Origin: Vulcanisaeta distributa JCM 11216
GTDB lineage: Archaea; Thermoproteota; Thermoprotei; Thermoproteales; Thermocladiaceae
Assembly (NCBI RefSeq): GCF_001315985.1
Contig: NZ_BBBI01000003.1
Location: 62,001 to 126,000, forward strand
DNA length: 64,000 bases
Reading direction: 5' to 3'
Below the pieces are notes generated by a model. The model was not told where the DNA came from, did not search any database, and saw only the letters and a program-made list of their open reading frames with translations. The translations under genes and the position numbers were made by a program. Of this stretch, positions 40,981 through 51,204 are shown in pieces; within the stretch, counting starts at the first letter, position 1; every line of letters begins with the position of its first letter.

Positions 40981-41985
40981 CTAAACTATGGCCCTAACAC
41001 CCTTCCTAAAGCCTATCTTCTTAACTACATAAGGTATCAATATGGGTAACACGACAGTGGCATCCTCAAGAACAAAGACTTGTCTCGCAGTTGGCTTCAC
41101 CTTACCCCCCCACGTAATGGCCTCCTTCGGGCGAGCACCACTTAGTGACCCATCCCATTCAACGGCCATCGTTATGTAAACCACATAATCAAGCCCACCG
41201 GCAAACTGACTCCACCAAATAACATGGTGCTTGGAAATACCGCCGCCAATTATTAATGCACCCAGGGACTTACTTGAGTAAACAATGTCCATTAGCTCAT
41301 GCTCATCCCTAAGAACATCCACCTTAACCTGCTTGCCCCCAGTCCTCGTCCTCTGCATTTCATTATATGTAAGTATTGCTGTGCCGAAGGCACCATCCAC
41401 GAAACCAGGTACATAAATTGGCACTTTAGCCTTTGACGCTGCCCTAAGTATTGAGTAGTCATCATCAATCCTCTTCCCCCCCATCTCCCAAAGCAACTCC
41501 CTAACACCCCCCCACTCCTCCTTAATCCTCGATAAGTCCTCAAGCGATGAGTGCACAAACTTCTCAATTAATGGCCCATAATGCTCCTTCCTAACTGCAA
41601 CATTACCAATCCTATGAATACCCGCCTTACTCATCTCGACATCATCGACATCGAAATAACTCTGGTAATACTTACCACCCATTGACTTAGCTATATCGTG
41701 GTCCAGGGTACCCGCTGTCGTAATTACGACATCCGCAAAACCCCCCCTTTCAATGAACTTTGCTATTAGGCCTCGTAGTCCTGTCGAAATCAGGTTTGCT
41801 GTGAAGGATAAGAAGACGGTAGTATCTGGGTCTTTGTACATGTTTAATAGTACATCCACCGCCTCAGCTATGTATCTACCCTGAAACCCACCGATTCGGC
41901 TATAGGCTTCTATTAAATCATCTATCGTGCTTATTCCAACGTCCAAGTCATAAACCTCACTTGTTATGAAGGGTGAACCACTCAT
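40981..41985 (-). CDS. dys: Deoxyhypusine synthase
   Basis: 334 residues. NAD-dependent enzyme that moves the aminobutyl group of spermidine to a Lys of aIF5A. LSFTANLISTGLRGLIAKFIE, TTAGTLDHDIAKSMG, PIYVPGFVDGAFGTAI, LIIGGGISKHHVIWW (with the active Lys region) and MAVEWDGSLSGARPKEAITWG(G)K are typical. The surplus Gly in ITWGGK and others at VRELL and FIERG lie on 7-base runs. Complete frame. Located between the pilin-like gene and a methyltransferase. Confidence 0.95.
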   Translation of the reverse strand: MSGSPFITSEVYDLDVGISTIDDLIEAYSRIGGFQGRYIAEAVDVLLNMYKDPDTTVFLSFTANLISTGLRGLIAKFIERGGFADVVITTAGTLDHDIAKSMGGKYYQSYFDVDDVEMSKAGIHRIGNVAVRKEHYGPLIEKFVHSSLEDLSRIKEEWGGVRELLWEMGGKRIDDDYSILRAASKAKVPIYVPGFVDGAFGTAILTYNEMQRTRTGGKQVKVDVLRDEHELMDIVYSSKSLGALIIGGGISKHHVIWWSQFAGGLDYVVYITMAVEWDGSLSGARPKEAITWGGKVKPTARQVFVLEDATVVLPILIPYVVKKIGFRKGVRAIV

Positions 41986-42030
41986 TGGATAGGATAAGTT
42001 AATTTATTTTTAATGTTTTACGAATTTAAA

Positions 42031-42794
42031 TTACTTAATAATCCTTACCTCCTTAATGACCCCCCCTGCTTCATTAACTCACTCACTATACCTCTAACAC
42101 TTCTTATGGTTAATTGCGTCTTGTTTGATATCTCCTCAATGGACCTATTACCATCAATCAGCTCGAGAACCTCCAGGTACTTCTCATTAAGCTGCATGTT
42201 CTTTAGCTTTTCCTCTAGCTCATTAACGGGTATTGGTACTTCAAGACCCGATATCTTGTATAGGTATATCTTGTGGCTTCTCCATTCCTCATATAGATCC
42301 TCAACAATTAAGGGTCTCCAGCCGGGAACCTCAAAGTCGTGGGACACAATCCTGGTGCTAGGTCTGAGCTCACGCTCAAGCTTAGGCTTTATCCTCTCAT
42401 TAACACTTGTGAGTAGGTACATCGTAACCACGTCAGCCTCAGACAAGTCTTCCTCGAAGAAATTGCCGTAAATTACGTGAATCCTATCTTCAAGCCCTAA
42501 ATCCCTAACCCTCTTAAGTGTTTGTTCGTACAAATCCTTCCTAATTTCTATACAAGTAGCCTGAGCACCAAATTCCCTGGCAGCCATTATTACTATTCTA
42601 CCATCACCACAACCAAGGTCATAAACAACCTCATCCCTCTTAACATTTGCTAACTGAAGCATTCTCCTGACCACGACCTCTGGCGTAGGTACGAAAGGGA
42701 CATCGTAAGGCATATTAAAATACGGAAAGAAATTGGGGGGGTTATATATATCCTTCTCTAGCGCGTTTTCATAGTAATCATCGAAATTGCTCAC
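42031..42794 (-). CDS. SAM-dependent methyltransferase with C-terminal winged helix, frameshifted at the end
   Basis: About 253 residues. VVYDLGCGDGRIVIMAARE is SAM motif I, and IEIRKDLYEQTLKRV and VIYGNFFEEDLSEADVVTMYLL follow as motifs II and III, typical of DOT1-like or small class I methylases. A C-terminal 45-residue segment (LELIDGNRSIEEISNKTQLTIRSVRGIVSELM) looks like a winged helix, so it may bind DNA. At a C7 run near 42061 a run of 5 would continue reading into VIKEVRIIK to a stop at 42031. It overlaps the start of the upstream gene by 4 bases. Confidence 0.7.
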
Positions 42795-43213
42795 GGACCC
42801 TCATTACTAACCCTATTTATTATTTTTATTTTGAGCCCCTCATTATCATAATTAATATCAAGATCAACAATACCCTTTTTCTTAAGGATTCTGATCGCAT
42901 CGATTAATAATGATCGTTCCTGAGGTGTTACCTTGGCTAACGCATCATTTAAGTCCTCAGAATTACTGACTATGTCTAGGTACTTCCTAATTAATGTTGA
43001 ATTTAAATTAATTAATGCTGGGTTTCCCTCAAGCATTAACTCATGAATTGCTGAGTCCGTGATCGAGTATATATCCATTAATACGTCTGATAATGATACG
43101 CATTTAGTTATTATGTCATTTATTAATGATGATAGTTCCGATAGTTCGGGATACTTAGTCTCTAGTCTATTGATTAACATCCTCAATTCACTCATTTTCT
43201 CAATTAAGTCCAT
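42791..43213 (-). CDS. Unknown helical protein
   Basis: Not recognised. About 140 residues, helical, with coiled-coil character (DLIEKMSELRMLINRLETKY) and a C-terminal winged-helix-like part (TPQERSLLIDAIRILKKKGIVDLDI). The ATG at 43213 is chosen over the longer start at 43252 because the family-like helical region begins there. It overlaps the methyltransferase start by 4 bases, so the two are translated together. Confidence 0.5.
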   Translation of the reverse strand: MDLIEKMSELRMLINRLETKYPELSELSSLINDIITKCVSLSDVLMDIYSITDSAIHELMLEGNPALINLNSTLIRKYLDIVSNSEDLNDALAKVTPQERSLLIDAIRILKKKGIVDLDINYDNEGLKIKIINRVSNEGP

Positions 43214-43284
43214 GTATACGCCATAACTAGGGACAAAAATTAAACTAACCATTAAATAACTAATGAAATATTGTAAGTTACCGA

Positions 43285-44532
43285 TTATCGTATGATCCTG
43301 GCTAACCTACTCGATATTGGCGGATGCGATGCAAAAATAATAAATCTCCTTCTTACCAATTCATTATGTAGTTCCTTCCAAGTAACTCTAATTAATGCCA
43401 TGGCTAAGTCCCTCTTCGGCACAAACTTGAGGGCGTACTTATCCGCTGAGTACTCGCTCAATTTCATTATATATGCCATGCCAAATATTTCGAAAAATAT
43501 TGCGGCGATGATTATGGGTATCGCTGGTAGGCTCATTAATGGAATTATATAGGTAATTAGTGCAATATTCACTAATTGAACCAGCGATATTAAGAACAAT
43601 GCCTTTGCGGAGTCTCCATGAACAATATGCCCAACCTCATGCATTATTACGGCAATTAACTCATTGGTACTCAGACATGATAAAAGTCTTGATGTTAATA
43701 TTATGTAATTAATGCCAGGTAAACCAATGGATGCCGCGTTACATTGATTTACGTTAACTAGGTAAATGCCATAATTCTTCCTAATACCTAACCTACTAAT
43801 TAAGTCATTAACGTTTATCTCCTCCTCATAGAAATTTTGTGGTCTTGTCCTTGAGTTGCTCACCAATAGCATTAGAAATCTCCTTATTTCATTTAGTGAT
43901 TTTATATTTTCAATTCTAGATAAAAGCCGCAAAGCCTCGTTAAACCTCTTCTCATCAAAATCCCCGTACTCCAGTACAAACTTTATTATTTGCGCATTTC
44001 TCAAATCACCACGTCTAATCTTTAATTGTAATATGTATGAATAAATAATTGGTATTAAAAGTGGTGATAGGAGCAATACTATTATTAGGTGCAGTGATGG
44101 TATTGCATTAACAATTCTCAATACAGCAATAATTATTGATAGCACCATTATTGATATTAACATAAGCCATATCAAACCAACAGGCGGTGAGTAGGCCCTT
44201 GGCAAATCATTAACCCTATAAATCCTATTTTTCCTCTTTATGAGAAGTATCGTTATTCTACGTACGCCATCGGTGCCTAGATACCTTAGAACCAATGCAT
44301 TTACAAGATCCTTTACCTTACCACGACCCCTTATCCTCACCTCGTGGTTAATGCTTAACTCGGCATTTCCATCATCACCATACACCATTAACCTAGCAAT
44401 ATCACTGTCGATCTCCCTAGTCACGTATAACAAACCAGTGATCTTCAATAAATAATCCTCTACATAATTAATTAGGGATTGAGGATCTTTAATTAAATCA
44501 CGGATTATTTGATATATTCTTATTGCCGCCAT
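43285..44532 (-). CDS. M48-family membrane metalloprotease (HtpX/Ste24-like)
   Basis: 415 residues. A central hydrophobic pair of helices near residues 125-165, then MHEVGHIVHGDSAKALF with the zinc HExxH motif near residue 294, a second helix pair, and LSEYSADKYALKF with the third zinc ligand Glu. These marks define the HtpX branch of M48, membrane proteases that clear damaged membrane proteins. It overlaps the upstream winged-helix gene by 35 bases and belongs to the same-strand block that holds a HerA-like ATPase and an XPD-like helicase. Confidence 0.8.
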   Translation of the reverse strand: MAAIRIYQIIRDLIKDPQSLINYVEDYLLKITGLLYVTREIDSDIARLMVYGDDGNAELSINHEVRIRGRGKVKDLVNALVLRYLGTDGVRRITILLIKRKNRIYRVNDLPRAYSPPVGLIWLMLISIMVLSIIIAVLRIVNAIPSLHLIIVLLLSPLLIPIIYSYILQLKIRRGDLRNAQIIKFVLEYGDFDEKRFNEALRLLSRIENIKSLNEIRRFLMLLVSNSRTRPQNFYEEEINVNDLISRLGIRKNYGIYLVNVNQCNAASIGLPGINYIILTSRLLSCLSTNELIAVIMHEVGHIVHGDSAKALFLISLVQLVNIALITYIIPLMSLPAIPIIIAAIFFEIFGMAYIMKLSEYSADKYALKFVPKRDLAMALIRVTWKELHNELVRRRFIIFASHPPISSRLARIIR

Positions 44533-44956
44533 TCGTGGCTGTCTGTGCCAGGTTTATTTTTTGGGCATTAGTTAATTCCCTCAGCATATTTATACTTGTA
44601 TTACCTCTTCTCGTGGATTTATAACCATCAATGAATGATAGTATCTCATGAACATTGTTATGCTCAAGAATGAGCCAGAACTCGGTGTTTCTCATTATAC
44701 CGTAGACCTTACCCCTGGCACTCCTCTTAATAACCCTAATGAGACCAAGCTCAACAAGCTCCTCAAGGAAATTCCTGACTATGACTGATTCAGAACGTGG
44801 ACTCTTCCTTGTCCAAATGGATATGTCCTGGGCGACCTTCGCGGGCCTGAAGGTTATTAATTGACCCTTTGCGTTGAGGACCATGTCCTTTAACATCTGA
44901 AGTATTAGAATCTTCACCTTCTTTGTATCCACCATTAAGTTTTCCGAGGCTGTCAT
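44498..44956 (-). CDS. Winged-helix protein of unknown role
   Basis: 152 residues. The central part (PRSESVIVRNFLEELVELGLIRVIKRSARGKVYGI) fits a winged-helix DNA-binding domain with a beta-wing. The C-terminus is Asn- and Thr-rich and probably disordered. It overlaps the protease gene downstream. May regulate this block, but that is inference. Confidence 0.5.
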   Translation of the reverse strand: MTASENLMVDTKKVKILILQMLKDMVLNAKGQLITFRPAKVAQDISIWTRKSPRSESVIVRNFLEELVELGLIRVIKRSARGKVYGIMRNTEFWLILEHNNVHEILSFIDGYKSTRRGNTSINMLRELTNAQKINLAQTATNGGNKNISNNP

Positions 44957-45064
44957 TAGGGCACCAGGGTTTCCGTATATATCCGCTTAAATAAATAAAT
45001 TCAGAAATTGTGACACTCCCGCAGTAGTAAACGTCAGAGTTCCAAGAAATCTCTTTATAATTAA

Positions 45065-46530
45065 TTATATGTCATTTTTCAATTTGCCATCAAGCTCCAG
45101 TATCTTCTCGATGAGCTTTTCATCCGCATCTAGTATTCTTTCTATTTCATTAACCTTATCACGTAAATTAACAACCTCTTTCTCCAACTCCATTATTTGT
45201 TTCCTAAATAGCGAATCCCCATTATTTATTACTGCGCTATTAGGTAGCGTTGACCCGCCATTATCAGGGCTTACCTGCCTTACCATTGCCCTTTTATCAT
45301 GACCCGGGGCTTCATCTACCCTATTCACGATCTCGTTATTGGTACTTACTCGATTATCCGTTTCAGCCATGGGTTTATTATTTAGTAATAAATTACTGTT
45401 TACCATGTTAGTATTAATATCCTGAAAAGACCCATTTCCTAGCTCACCAAGTCTTCTAATAACTACATGGGTTGGCTCAATTGTTGCCCTTAATGGCCTC
45501 ACCCTTGTAATGCCCTTACTACTTATTACTATTGCCTCCTCAGTGGATATTTCATTCAACTTATTAATTAGGTTCCTGGAAAACATTACCTCACCATCCA
45601 GTAATTCAGGATTTATCTTAAACAGCACTATATTACAATGCTTTAATATCGATGATTTAGGCACAGCATTACTAACTAGGACAACCCTCAACCCGTACTT
45701 GGCCAATTCCATTATTATGTGATCAATTATTGAATAACTGGAGCCACCTATGTCGAGTAGGTTCTGGGCCTCCTCAATAATCAACACATGCCTAACACCT
45801 CTCTCAATTAAGCCCCTCCTCATGTAATGCATGTATAGCGCTGCCAGTATTAATGAAGAGACGAGTCTCTTCTCCTCAATAATCGTTAAGTCACTAAGAT
45901 CTATAACAGCGTCACCCTCTACTAACGAATCGATATCCACAATACCCTTACCAATGTTCATAGCTGAATACTCAAGTCTCCTCAGTATAGCTGCCTTCAT
46001 CTCAGCCTCTGTCCTGGTGTTAACGAGGTAATTATCTATTTTATTTATTAAATCGTTAAAGTTCGTGTAATTGCCATCACGGATCATCCTATACAGCATG
46101 TACATACTCGGCTCATTAAGCCCCAGGCCAAAGCCCAGGATCTCAGTCAATAACTTAGGTGGAAGCTTCTCAAGATCTATATTAATTGCCGAGGTTGGTA
46201 ATGTTGGTAATAACCCCCCCGTGTACTCACCATGCCAGTCAAGCACTGTGACCACGTATTTTCTACGAAGCTTCTTAATCATGGCCTTAACAAGTGATGA
46301 CTTACCACCCCCTGGTGGGGGCCAAGAATACATAAATGCCTATCAAGTGATACTTTATAGGGTATCATGAATCGTGTGCCCACCGTAACATTGTCCGCCG
46401 AGAATTCCTTCATTAATGATGCGATGATCAATGAGGTGGGTATTACAATTGCACTAATGCCCAGTATGTCCATATACCTCATTATGAAACTCCCAACAGG
46501 ACTTATAAGGCACTCAATGCTCATCGCCAT
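45065..46530 (-). CDS. HerA-like hexameric ATPase, frameshifted at Walker A
   Basis: About 480 residues. HerA/FtsK-type ATPase, used in DNA end resection or translocation. VTVLDWHGEYTGG is the HerA signature (DxHGEY), VLIIEEAQNLLD is Walker B, and VVLVSNAVPKS is the sensor region. Walker A spans the break: with C4 and G4 instead of C5 and G5 near 46305-46321 it reads LGPTRGGKSSLVKAMI. A HAS-barrel-like N-terminus of 80 residues precedes it. The C-terminal 130 residues are Asn-rich and end in a coiled coil. No NurA nuclease gene is adjacent, which is unusual for HerA. Confidence 0.75.
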
Positions 46531-48126
46531 AGTGACTCATTTAGTAATTGGAAGAGCCTTATTGGTTTTATCCTAGACATAAGCCATTTAGGCATGTATT
46601 TTCTATAGCGATAAAATCTACCATCAAGTAGAACAGCGACCTTCTTGTGCCTATCCAAATCCCTAAGTAACCTACCAATTATTTGTATCGTGGTTGATAT
46701 TGCCGGGAATAAGAACGTGGTTGTAAACCCACTTATCCCTAGTTTTCCGTAATAACGCGACTTTAAGAAACCCCATTGGCTGTATTGAGGTAGTGGAAAT
46801 CCAATAATCATAACGCCGATCAACTCCTGCTCGAGAAAGTTTATGCCTTCACTAATTGGGTTCTGGGCATACGTTATTATTAATGATTTGGTGACCCTGG
46901 CATTCTCCTTAAATACCCCCCCTATGGTATTTATGGCCTCAGAACCATCTCTGAGTATGAAAGTTGGAATTCCCCCCCAAACTGGTGGGGGGGCGTATTG
47001 ATTAATGTATGAATTCATATACTCAATGCTTGGAAAGAATACGGCTAAACCACCGACTGGCGGTGATGCTTCAATAAAAGCCTTAATGCTTCTATTAACG
47101 ATGTCCAGGTACTCCTTCAATAACCTATTTCTATGCGTAAATTCAACATCCCTTACGGAAAAAACAACAAGGTTTTCCAGGTACTCCTTAGGTAGGGAAT
47201 CCACAGTTATGTAATACGAAGGCCTAGAGAAAATGTTCATTATGTATGAAAATCTTTTACTAATAGATGCCGTTAGGAGAAGAACCTTTTGTGATTTCAT
47301 TATTAAATCACGGATAGGCCTTAATGAGAGACACCTTAGCTTAACTAGCTCACCATCGTATGTAAATGCGCATAAGTCGTTCCCAAAGTGGGTAAGTATT
47401 TCAATAACCTTATCGTCGATTGATTCTGACCCCTTTAATAAATCATCAATATCAAACCTCCTCAGTATCACGACTTCCCTCTCTGGTGTATAACCATTTA
47501 TCCTATCGAGTAATTTGCTGGCTAGGTCATTGCCACTTGATGCCCATCGCCTCAATTCATCAATCTTAATGACCGTAGACCCCTCAAGACCCACCGCTAC
47601 ATTATGGAACTCGTCAATGATCACAAGGGGCTTGTTCCAGGTATTGATGATACTCATTATCTTACCATAGAGTTCAGGGCTTGATAAGTACGCGTGGGTT
47701 GATATTACTATGGGTAATTGATAGGCTAGGGCTTCATTAACCTCGTATGGGCATAAGCCATCACTAAACAGGTCAAGGGGGGTTGCAGGTCATTATAGGT
47801 AATGCAACTTCGGTCCTCTTGACTTTACATACACCATTTAACCTATATAGGAAGCACTGCTTAGAATTATGTGCATTAAATGGACATAGTGACTCCCTGC
47901 CAAGGAATAAGGAGGTTCTATCCCTGATACCAGCCCTTCTAGTAAACTCGCAAAGCTGCAGTGCCTCGGCCCTGGACTTAGTTATTATTAATACCTGCCC
48001 ACCATCATTAACCCACTTCATCGCCACCGCTATCGCTATCCTGGACTTACCAAAGCCTGGATAAGCATTTAATAAGATAACATCCTTCTTCCTTAATACT
48101 GAGTATATGTAATCGGTAATATCCAT
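46521..48126 (-). CDS. XPD/DinG-like superfamily 2 helicase with Fe-S cluster, frameshifted
   Basis: About 530 residues. Walker A LNAYPGFGKSRIAIAVA, then a cysteine cluster (LCPF, QCFLY, VCKV, TC, LCPYE) like the [4Fe-4S] domain of XPD-type helicases. After a C6 run near 47776 (C5 fits) reading continues into VISTHAYLSSPELYG, VIIDEFHNVAVG (DEFH in place of DEAH), LLLTASISKRFSYI, and motif VI IQIIGRLLRDLDRHKK. A 5'-3' DNA helicase is expected. The end overlaps the HerA-like gene by 10 bases, so they are co-translated. Confidence 0.75.
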
Positions 48127-48161
48127 TCCAATAGTTATGGCTCAAATCAATTAATTAGGCA

Positions 48162-48572
48162 CTATGCAGAGGGTTCGTAAATCCGCGTCTTAGAACCCTC
48201 AAGAAACTTCTTCTTAATTCCCTTCATACTCTCAAGGGCATTATCAATGGCATTAAGCACCCTTGGGTCTGTCTTAACCTCATCAAGCTCCTTACAATTA
48301 TTTAACACCTTCTCAAATAACTCATCAACTATCTTATCCGGAAGTCTCTCAAGGGCCTCTCCATATATCTTCAGTAATTCGTTGCTTATGAAGTCAACAA
48401 TACTGTTAATATCTTTCCAGTTATCCTCAGCTTGCCTAATAATTGATAATATTGTTTCTAGGCTATACCTCTCATCAGCTGATAATTTAGAATCATCGAG
48501 CTCCAAGTAGGCCCTATTTAGGCAGTACCTAACGAACCTGTACATTAATGGATTTATGTTAAGTGCCGACAT
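48162..48572 (-). CDS. Unknown helical protein heading the helicase operon
   Basis: Not recognised. 136 residues, nearly all helical and charged, no membrane segments or motifs. It lies 35 bases upstream of the XPD-like helicase on the same strand and is the first gene of the block, just after the divergent promoter region shared with the tatD gene. It could be a helicase partner or loader; that rests on position only. Confidence 0.45.
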   Translation of the reverse strand: MSALNINPLMYRFVRYCLNRAYLELDDSKLSADERYSLETILSIIRQAEDNWKDINSIVDFISNELLKIYGEALERLPDKIVDELFEKVLNNCKELDEVKTDPRVLNAIDNALESMKGIKKKFLEGSKTRIYEPSA

Positions 48573-48675
48573 CGAGTTATATAAGAATGGCTCTTTAAAA
48601 ATCTATACCTAAATGTTGGATTAATCACGACTACCGGCAAATCAATTTATAGGGGGGGTTATTAATCACGGCATT

Positions 48676-49443
48676 TTGAGGCGCTTGATCGATGCCCATG
48701 CACATCTAAGCAGGTGGGATGTGTATAATCGTGCGGATGAATTGATAAGTGAGGCTCGTAGGGAGGGATTACTCGGCATAATCAATGTAACAATGAGACT
48801 AAGTGAGGTAATGAATGCGATAAGTCTCGTGAATAGGTATGGTGAGTTTGTACATACGGCATTAGGGTATGACTATGGTGGTTTCGACATTAAGGAGGTC
48901 CAGGAGATCATGAAGGTAATTAACGAGAGAAGAGACTTAATTGTTGGGATTGGTGAGGTTGGGCTTGACTACAGTGTTGTTAGGGATAGAATGCTTAGGG
49001 AGATCTCACGGCACATATTCATTAAATGGATCCTGCTTGCTAAGGACCTTGATCTGCCATTAATAATTCATTCGAGGGGTGCTGAGGATGATATAATCAG
49101 GTTACTGAACAAGTATGGGCCTGTCAAATGCGTAATGCATGCATTCAGCGGTAGTAGGGAACAGGTAATGAAATTGCTCGAGCTTGGTTGTTACTTCTCA
49201 ATACCACCGACCATAACCAGATCCCGACAAAAGAGGGACTTGGCCATGATGCTACCTCTAAATCGAATACTTCTCGAAAGTGATACGCCTGAACTTGGGC
49301 CTAGCCCTGGTGAGGAGTCAAGGCCTGTTCATATTAAGGTTGTGCTGATGGAATTGTCGAGGATCCTTGGTATTGACCCAATGGAGTTAGACAGTGTTAT
49401 TTCTGAGAATACATTAACAATATTTCAATTAGGTAGGAAATGA
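48676..49443 (+). CDS. TatD-family metal-dependent DNase/hydrolase
   Basis: 255 residues. RLIDAHAHLSRWD holds the first two metal His, VGIGEVGLDYS the bridging Glu, LIIHSRGAE and KCVMHAFSGS the next His, and LLESDTPELGPSPGE the last Asp. This is the complete TatD set for 3'-5' DNase activity. The listed TTG start fits, as the first strand begins almost at once. Intact frame. It diverges from the helicase block. Confidence 0.85.
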   Translation: MRRLIDAHAHLSRWDVYNRADELISEARREGLLGIINVTMRLSEVMNAISLVNRYGEFVHTALGYDYGGFDIKEVQEIMKVINERRDLIVGIGEVGLDYSVVRDRMLREISRHIFIKWILLAKDLDLPLIIHSRGAEDDIIRLLNKYGPVKCVMHAFSGSREQVMKLLELGCYFSIPPTITRSRQKRDLAMMLPLNRILLESDTPELGPSPGEESRPVHIKVVLMELSRILGIDPMELDSVISENTLTIFQLGRK

Positions 49444-49563
49444 TCAGTCCTGCGTGGTTTCTTCACGGTTCATCTCTCCGGTCCTCATCATTGGCATGAA
49501 TTTCTCTCTGGAGGGTAATAAATAATTTATTAACTTGCCATAGTATTACTTAAGGAATTGCTC

Positions 49564-50115
49564 ATGGGAATTATCGATAGGATTATTGAGGAGTTTAGAA
49601 ATAGAGGATTTAGAATTAGGATTGTCCGTGATGACTCAATAAAGGCCGACCTTAATAGATTAAGGGCTAAGGCCTGGGTTATTCCAGGGAGTTACTTTCC
49701 ATGGTGGTCAAACCCACTTGACATGATTGAGGAGCTGGAACTTAGTGATGTCAATGCGTTATTCGTTATTTCTGAAAGGCCGTACGTGATTAGTGATTAC
49801 ATTGTTAATAATTTGTCGAAAGCTCGTTATTGGTTTAATAAGGAATTGAATATAAAAGTATACGCAATAAACATCGATAGGCTGGAGGAAGACCTAGAGG
49901 ATGGTATTAACCTCGCAATAACGAACTTCTATGAGGAGGTCAGCAACGTAATGCTAAGAGGGAGTACCTGCCCAAGCTGTGGCTCGCCAATGACCTTAAT
50001 GTACTCCTCGAGGTATTACTCACATAGGTGGAAGACGTGGGTCAACGAATACGTTGAAGTCTGCGAGAGGTGTAAGATTATTTCTCATAAATTGACCATT
50101 TCATATTTACAATAG
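49564..50115 (+). CDS. Unknown protein with C-terminal zinc ribbon
   Basis: Not recognised. 183 residues from ATG 49564. The N-terminal 120 residues are alpha/beta (IIDRIIEEFRNRGFRIRIVRDD, NALFVISERPYVIS). CPSCGSPMTL and VCERCKI form a four-Cys zinc ribbon near residues 138-172. Zinc ribbons at this place often bind nucleic acid. The upstream 120 bases contain A/T-rich TATA-like sequence. Confidence 0.5.
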   Translation: MGIIDRIIEEFRNRGFRIRIVRDDSIKADLNRLRAKAWVIPGSYFPWWSNPLDMIEELELSDVNALFVISERPYVISDYIVNNLSKARYWFNKELNIKVYAINIDRLEEDLEDGINLAITNFYEEVSNVMLRGSTCPSCGSPMTLMYSSRYYSHRWKTWVNEYVEVCERCKIISHKLTISYLQ

Positions 50116-50180
50116 TGAACTTTTACCCGAAAATAATGCTTATTAACCACTAAAGTGATAACCTATGGAAGCAGGTTTTT

Positions 50181-50675
50181 ATGCCTGATTTACCATTTAT
50201 GCCGTTAGATGCAAGGTTCGCAGATGTGCTCGGATTAATAGACACACTCGTCAATGAGTTTAAGGGGGGGCAGGCTGATATATTCATGATCGCGAAGGAG
50301 ATGGAGTCCGACATCGATGATTTAATGCCTGCGCTCAATGCGGCTGTTTACCTTGGGTTTGTCGAGGTTAAGGGTGGTGATATAAAGATCACGAATGAGG
50401 GTAAGGAGTTTCTTAATGCTAAAATTAGCGATAGGAAGAAAATACTCCGGCAAAAGCTGCTTAATCTTGAGCCATTCCATACAGCTTACAGCCTGGGTCT
50501 GCGTAAACCATTTACAATCGATGACCTTATTGAGAAATTGAATGAGAAAGGCTACGTGGAGGCCAGAGAACCAGGGATTAGGCACTTGCTCGAGATATTA
50601 CTAGCCGAGTGGGGGGGTGTATTCGCAGGCATGCTCAAGAAGAGGGGGGGTGATGTGTATATCGCAATACCGTGA
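50181..50675 (+). CDS. AAA-associated C-terminal domain-like regulator
   Basis: 164 residues. It resembles the domain found after the ATPase of nitrate/sulfonate ABC transporters in archaea (AAA_assoc_C): ARFADVLGLIDTLVNEFKGG, DDLMPALNAAVYLGFVEVKGGDIKITNEGKEF, and IRHLLEILLAEWGG. As a stand-alone protein it would act as a winged-helix regulator. Three GG pairs lie on G7 runs and may each have one surplus Gly. The gene converges on the next. Confidence 0.55.
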   Translation: MPDLPFMPLDARFADVLGLIDTLVNEFKGGQADIFMIAKEMESDIDDLMPALNAAVYLGFVEVKGGDIKITNEGKEFLNAKISDRKKILRQKLLNLEPFHTAYSLGLRKPFTIDDLIEKLNEKGYVEAREPGIRHLLEILLAEWGGVFAGMLKKRGGDVYIAIP

Positions 50676-50682
50676 AACTAAG

Positions 50683-51146
50683 TCACTTATTAACCCTGAT
50701 GAACACCATCCCCCCCGAAACAATAACCTCCTCAATAACTCCATCATTCAATAACTGATTATATATCAATCGCCAATTATCAGAAACACTATTGCTAAGC
50801 CACTCCTCAAATTGAGGCTTTGGCACCATCCCCCCCTGGATCTCACTCCTTAGTTTATCCACAAGTCTCTGAAGGTTTAGTTTATTCCTGCCATTACCAG
50901 CATCATTAGAGTTATTTTTAGTACTGCCCACTGTGAAACTTTCAATAGCCCTTCTCTTTATATAAAATGTACCATCCAACGTACTATACATAACCTCAAA
51001 GAGGCCCGATCTACTTAACCTATTAATTAAGTCAATACCTATCTTCACGCCCAGTAAATGCTCCACCTCATCAATACTAACCCACTTATCATCAATAACC
51101 CCCCCATCAACCTCCTTATCAAGTCATCACTTATTGCCAATGTCAC
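50683..51146 (-). CDS. Unknown winged-helix-like protein, frameshifted
   Basis: Not recognised. The main frame to 50683 carries VEHLLGVKIGIDLINRLSRSGLFEVMYSTLDGTFYI and LLNDGVIEEVIVSGGMVFIRV, two winged-helix-like units. At a C7 run near 51101 (a run of 5 fits) an upstream part, ISDDLIRRLM, and IDDKWVSIDEVEHLLG join in frame, with a GTG at 51146 or TTG at 51140 as start. About 150 residues. It is divergent from the next gene across a 58-base, A/T-rich promoter region. Confidence 0.45.
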
Positions 51147-51204
51147 GCGGGAAATGTTGCGTACTGATATAAATCTTAAATAATTAATTTAAAAAGAGCG
51201 ATTA

